This document shows positions 61,569 through 64,000 of a DNA stretch of 64,000 nt, piece by piece. The DNA comes from Pyrinomonadaceae bacterium. GTDB taxonomy: Bacteria > Acidobacteriota > Blastocatellia > Pyrinomonadales > Pyrinomonadaceae. The stretch is taken from contig JACMJZ010000004.1 of the NCBI GenBank assembly GCA_014380365.1, positions 186,001 through 250,000 of the forward strand, in the 5' to 3' direction. Under the pieces are notes generated by a model. It made no database searches, was not told the origin of the DNA, and saw only the letters and a program-made list of their open reading frames with translations. The number at the start of each line of letters is the position of its first letter. The stretch's first letter is position 1. The position numbers were made by a program, and so were the translations under genes.

Positions 61569-61957
61569 TTACCCAGCCCTCCATAAATCGCTCTTGCCAG
61601 TTGAATGCCGATGGCTTCGGCGCTGGATCCTGGCTTCACGTCGATTGCGCCACCATTCACGTGCGCGATTTCAACATCTTCTGTGGCCGCTATCGGCGAC
61701 CCCTGTTCGCTAGAGAGTCGCGTCAATTCGCGTTCGAGAGCATCGCCAATCGCGTATCGATTCGCGGGATCGAAGCCTTGCAGCACCAACTCCTCAATGT
61801 CCAATTCGACTAACTGCTCAGGACGACGCGACAATCCGGGACTGAAGCGCGGTAGTGCGGCAGCCGGATCAGCCAACGAAGGCGGCGTCACAACTTCACC
61901 ACTGCTTCTCGGTTCTACCCGCTCCGTCACCGCTTGTGGCTGTTCGCCTTCATTCAT
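61565..61957 (-). CDS. Small eCIS-associated protein of unknown function
   Basis: 130 residues. An acidic/Pro-rich N-terminal half (about 1-45), then LVELDIEELVLQGFDPANRY and AIGDALERELTRLSSEQG, and a tail AEAIGIQLARAIYGGLGK. No family recognised. Its gene overlaps both the AAA+ ATPase gene upstream and the VanY-type cargo gene downstream by 4 bases, so it is made in step with both; an adaptor between ATPase and cargo or a chaperone would fit, as inference. Confidence 0.78.
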   Translation of the reverse strand: MNEGEQPQAVTERVEPRSSGEVVTPPSLADPAAALPRFSPGLSRRPEQLVELDIEELVLQGFDPANRYAIGDALERELTRLSSEQGSPIAATEDVEIAHVNGGAIDVKPGSSAEAIGIQLARAIYGGLGK

Positions 61958-63984
61958 ACCCAGCCTCTGATTTCTGCATCAGTGAGAGACTTCTCCAACT
62001 TTGTGTACTCGCCCTGTGCGGAGCGCAGCAAATGTGTCATGCGTACGGGTTCGCCGGCATCGGCGGCGAGGAACGCAGCGTTTAAAGCGATGTTGCGAAT
62101 GTTTCCGCCCGCGACGTTCAGCCGAGACAACTTCTCGGCGTCCAAATGCTCCGTCGGCGTTTCGCAGGGAAAGATGTGCCGCCAAATTTCGGCGCGTTGC
62201 GCGGCATCGGGAAACGGAAATTGCAGGATGAAACGAATACGGCGTATGAATGCCGGATCGAGCGCGTTTTTCAAATTGGTCGTCAGGATCGCGAGTCCGC
62301 GATAGGCTTCCATCCGTTGCAAGAGATAGCTGACTTCAATGTTGGCGTAACGATCGTGGCTGTCTTTGACCTCGCTGCGTTTTCCGAACAGCGCGTCAGC
62401 TTCGTCAAATAGCAGGATCGCGCCGCCTTCTTCCGCGACATCAAACACGCGACGCAGATTCTTTTCCGTCTCGCCAATGTACTTGCTGACCACCGCGCTC
62501 AAATCGATGCGATAAAGATCGAGTCGCAGTTCGTTGGCCAGGACCTCAGCCGCCATTGTTTTTCCCGTGCCGCTCATGCCGGAAAAAAGGGCGCTGATGC
62601 CAAGGCCGCGCGCGCCCTTCTTTTCGAAACCCCAGGTCTCATATACGGTGACTCGCCGACGCGCGTGCACAGCCACTTCGCGCAAGGATTGCAGTTGCAG
62701 ACCGGGCAGGACCAGGTCTTTCCAGCTGGCGGCGGGTTCGATCCGTTGGGCCAGATCGTCGAGCCGGGGTCGCGCCTGCATGCGGCAGGCATTCCACAAT
62801 GCCTCGCCAAACTCGGCGTCCGTCACCTCGTCTGCCTCTGCTCTGGACCCGGTTTGGCCCAGTGCTACGGCCCGCGCGGCGAATACTTTTTCCCGGCTGA
62901 GATTGAATTGAGAGGCAATCACCCCGACCTCACCGTCGAGGCAGAATGGCGTTTCCCTTAGCACTGTTTGCCAAATATCTCGTTGCTCGCACGCGGTCGG
63001 TTTCCGCACCTCGAACGTCAGTAGTGACTTCTGCTGATTGCGCCACCGCTCCGCATTGCTGATTATTAGCGGGCTGTCGAGACTGCCAATGAGCCTATTG
63101 ATCGAGGCCACTCTGGCAGCATCAGTGACCTCGAGTTCATGGCATTCAAGTAGTAACGCAGAGTTGCTCAAACCGGCTTCGCGTTTCCACAGGCGGATCA
63201 AACCTTCCAGCTCAGTGGCGCCGGGCGGCAGCGATTGGCCCGAGAGCAAACAGACTCGCAAGCCAAGCGCTCCGCAAGCAGCAACGGCGATTGCGCGCAT
63301 GTCCGTCAATTCCACCCCACAGAGCTGAACTATCGGCAGCGACCCCCCTGTCGAATCCGTCCATGAAGCGGCGATGCGGCGAACCAGGGTGCGATGCGAG
63401 GGGACCAACTCACCGGTCTCGTAAAGTGGTGCGATGAAGCCAGCCAGCCGGTCATCGATGTGTTGCACTCCGGTGAGGTAGTTCAAAATGCGTTCGTCAA
63501 TTCGCAACTGGCTGCGAGTCAACACAGGTCCACTGCCGACTTCGATCAGGCGCCAATAACGCAACGGAGAAGCAGGGCTCATCGCGCTCCAGTGTGCTTC
63601 GGGCAGTGCGGCCATCGCTAGACTGAAACTGGGAAACGCTCGCGCGGGATCGCCTTGCGCCTCGGCGCAGAGCGCGGCAAAAGCGGAATCCACTTCGATG
63701 CCGGCGCAAAACAACAGCACGTGGCGCTCAAATGCAGATAGGTCGAACATGGCGCAGAGCGTCTGTAGCGCTGGCGGTGCGGACATCGCGGCGGCAGTCG
63801 CGGCCAACTCCTCCTGCGCGTCGCTGGGGATGTCGCCCACTTTGGCACGTGGCGGCAGGGTCGTCTCGCCCTCTTCGGGCGAACGCGCAAGGTGGCATTC
63901 GAGCGCCTTGCGCACGACGCCGACGGCTGCCATCAGGTAGCACTGGTTAGCCTCGCTCCAGTTGTTGCTCTCAGGTACGCTCAC
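61954..63984 (-). CDS. AAA+ ATPase of the eCIS (Afp15-like)
   Basis: 676 residues from GTG 63984. N-terminal helical part (about 1-430, ESNNWSEANQCYLMAAVGVV start matches homologues), then the AAA+ core (about 440-650): Walker A GMSGTGKT (about 469-476), Walker B ILLFDEADALFG, sensor LTTNLKNALDPAFIRRIRF. FtsH/CDC48-type fold. Homologues in Afp/PVC loci are needed for assembly or cargo loading. If an earlier start exists it is beyond the window, but the N-terminus looks complete. First gene of the visible operon. Confidence 0.9.
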   Translation of the reverse strand: MSVPESNNWSEANQCYLMAAVGVVRKALECHLARSPEEGETTLPPRAKVGDIPSDAQEELAATAAAMSAPPALQTLCAMFDLSAFERHVLLFCAGIEVDSAFAALCAEAQGDPARAFPSFSLAMAALPEAHWSAMSPASPLRYWRLIEVGSGPVLTRSQLRIDERILNYLTGVQHIDDRLAGFIAPLYETGELVPSHRTLVRRIAASWTDSTGGSLPIVQLCGVELTDMRAIAVAACGALGLRVCLLSGQSLPPGATELEGLIRLWKREAGLSNSALLLECHELEVTDAARVASINRLIGSLDSPLIISNAERWRNQQKSLLTFEVRKPTACEQRDIWQTVLRETPFCLDGEVGVIASQFNLSREKVFAARAVALGQTGSRAEADEVTDAEFGEALWNACRMQARPRLDDLAQRIEPAASWKDLVLPGLQLQSLREVAVHARRRVTVYETWGFEKKGARGLGISALFSGMSGTGKTMAAEVLANELRLDLYRIDLSAVVSKYIGETEKNLRRVFDVAEEGGAILLFDEADALFGKRSEVKDSHDRYANIEVSYLLQRMEAYRGLAILTTNLKNALDPAFIRRIRFILQFPFPDAAQRAEIWRHIFPCETPTEHLDAEKLSRLNVAGGNIRNIALNAAFLAADAGEPVRMTHLLRSAQGEYTKLEKSLTDAEIRGWV

Positions 63985-64000
63985 GGAATCGCCACCGTTG

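Noticed and set aside
38077-63984. Prophage interpretation of the tail-like genes
   Set aside because: No integrase, terminase, capsid, portal or lysis gene is visible, while DUF4157 cargo and an AAA+ ATPase are, which fits eCIS. The window end limits certainty.
38077-63984. Type VI secretion system
   Set aside because: No TssJLM membrane complex, no ClpV-type ATPase and no TssK; AAA+ protein is of the eCIS type.
1-64000. tRNA or rRNA genes
   Set aside because: I looked for T-loop and anticodon-arm patterns in the gene-free stretches and found no convincing cloverleaf; a tRNAscan run would be needed to exclude them.

Overview
The window looks like chromosomal DNA of a Gram-negative, GC-moderate bacterium, most likely an Acidobacteriota member (Blastocatellia-like is my guess). 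Reasons: a split methylmalonyl-CoA mutase beside AtuA-type genes, a Tad/Flp pilus cluster with a sigma-54 activator, many intergenic heptanucleotide repeats, and a contractile injection locus carrying many DUF4157 cargo proteins. The assignment is inference; no 16S or other marker for taxonomy is present.

Layout. 1-5393 (minus strand): a Tad/Flp pilus cluster (secretin CpaC running off the edge, CpaB, prepilin peptidase, three tandem Flp pilins, a small membrane protein) behind a near-consensus sigma-54 promoter, with a sigma-54 enhancer-binding regulator, its terminator and a palindrome that could be the enhancer. 5890-11518 (plus): phosphohexomutase, FtsB-like protein, then a sigma-70 promoter driving methylmalonyl-CoA mutase large subunit, a secreted protein, the B12-binding subunit and an enoyl-CoA hydratase. 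11460-17361 (minus): a second hydratase, AtuA-like pair, a secreted protein, an acyl-CoA carboxyltransferase and a HicBA toxin-antitoxin pair translationally coupled to it. 17400-20830: repeat-rich DNA, a metallopeptidase-like protein and a thioesterase. 20915-29721 (minus): a housekeeping block thrS-infC-rpmI-rplT-pheS-pheT-coiled coil-zapA-6S RNA candidate-ymdB. infC appears to start at a rare ATA codon, and PheT lacks the usual OB-fold insertion. 30443-38047: GntR regulator, two HAD phosphatases, a TPR protein and a tightly overlapping plus-strand operon (desaturase, HHxxxDG acyltransferase, GH3-type ligase) that looks like an uncharacterised lipid or amide pathway.

38077-63984 (minus): most of an extracellular contractile injection system (eCIS). 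In transcription order: AAA+ ATPase, a small unknown protein, six DUF4157 cargo proteins, inner-tube initiator, LysM protein, gp27-like hub, gp5-like OB spike, PAAR-like tip, gp25-like wedge, two baseplate-J-type proteins, a tail protein with a probable beta-helix, and a giant DUF6519 fibre-like protein. Sheath, tube and terminator genes are not in the window and should lie beyond 64000. The cargo cassette is the most exciting part: each protein starts with a similar leader holding a CxC...CxxC motif, then a DUF4157 domain, then a variable C-terminus. Four C-termini are recognisable peptidoglycan or polysaccharide enzymes (NodB deacetylase, M23, NlpC/P60-like, VanY/M15), one has a separate HExxH motif in a Cys-rich domain, and one is unknown. 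No immunity genes are visible between them. The leader-to-core linker is encoded in several genes by the same heptanucleotide repeats (GAGTTTC type) that occur between housekeeping genes, suggesting that simple-repeat expansion drives linker diversification.
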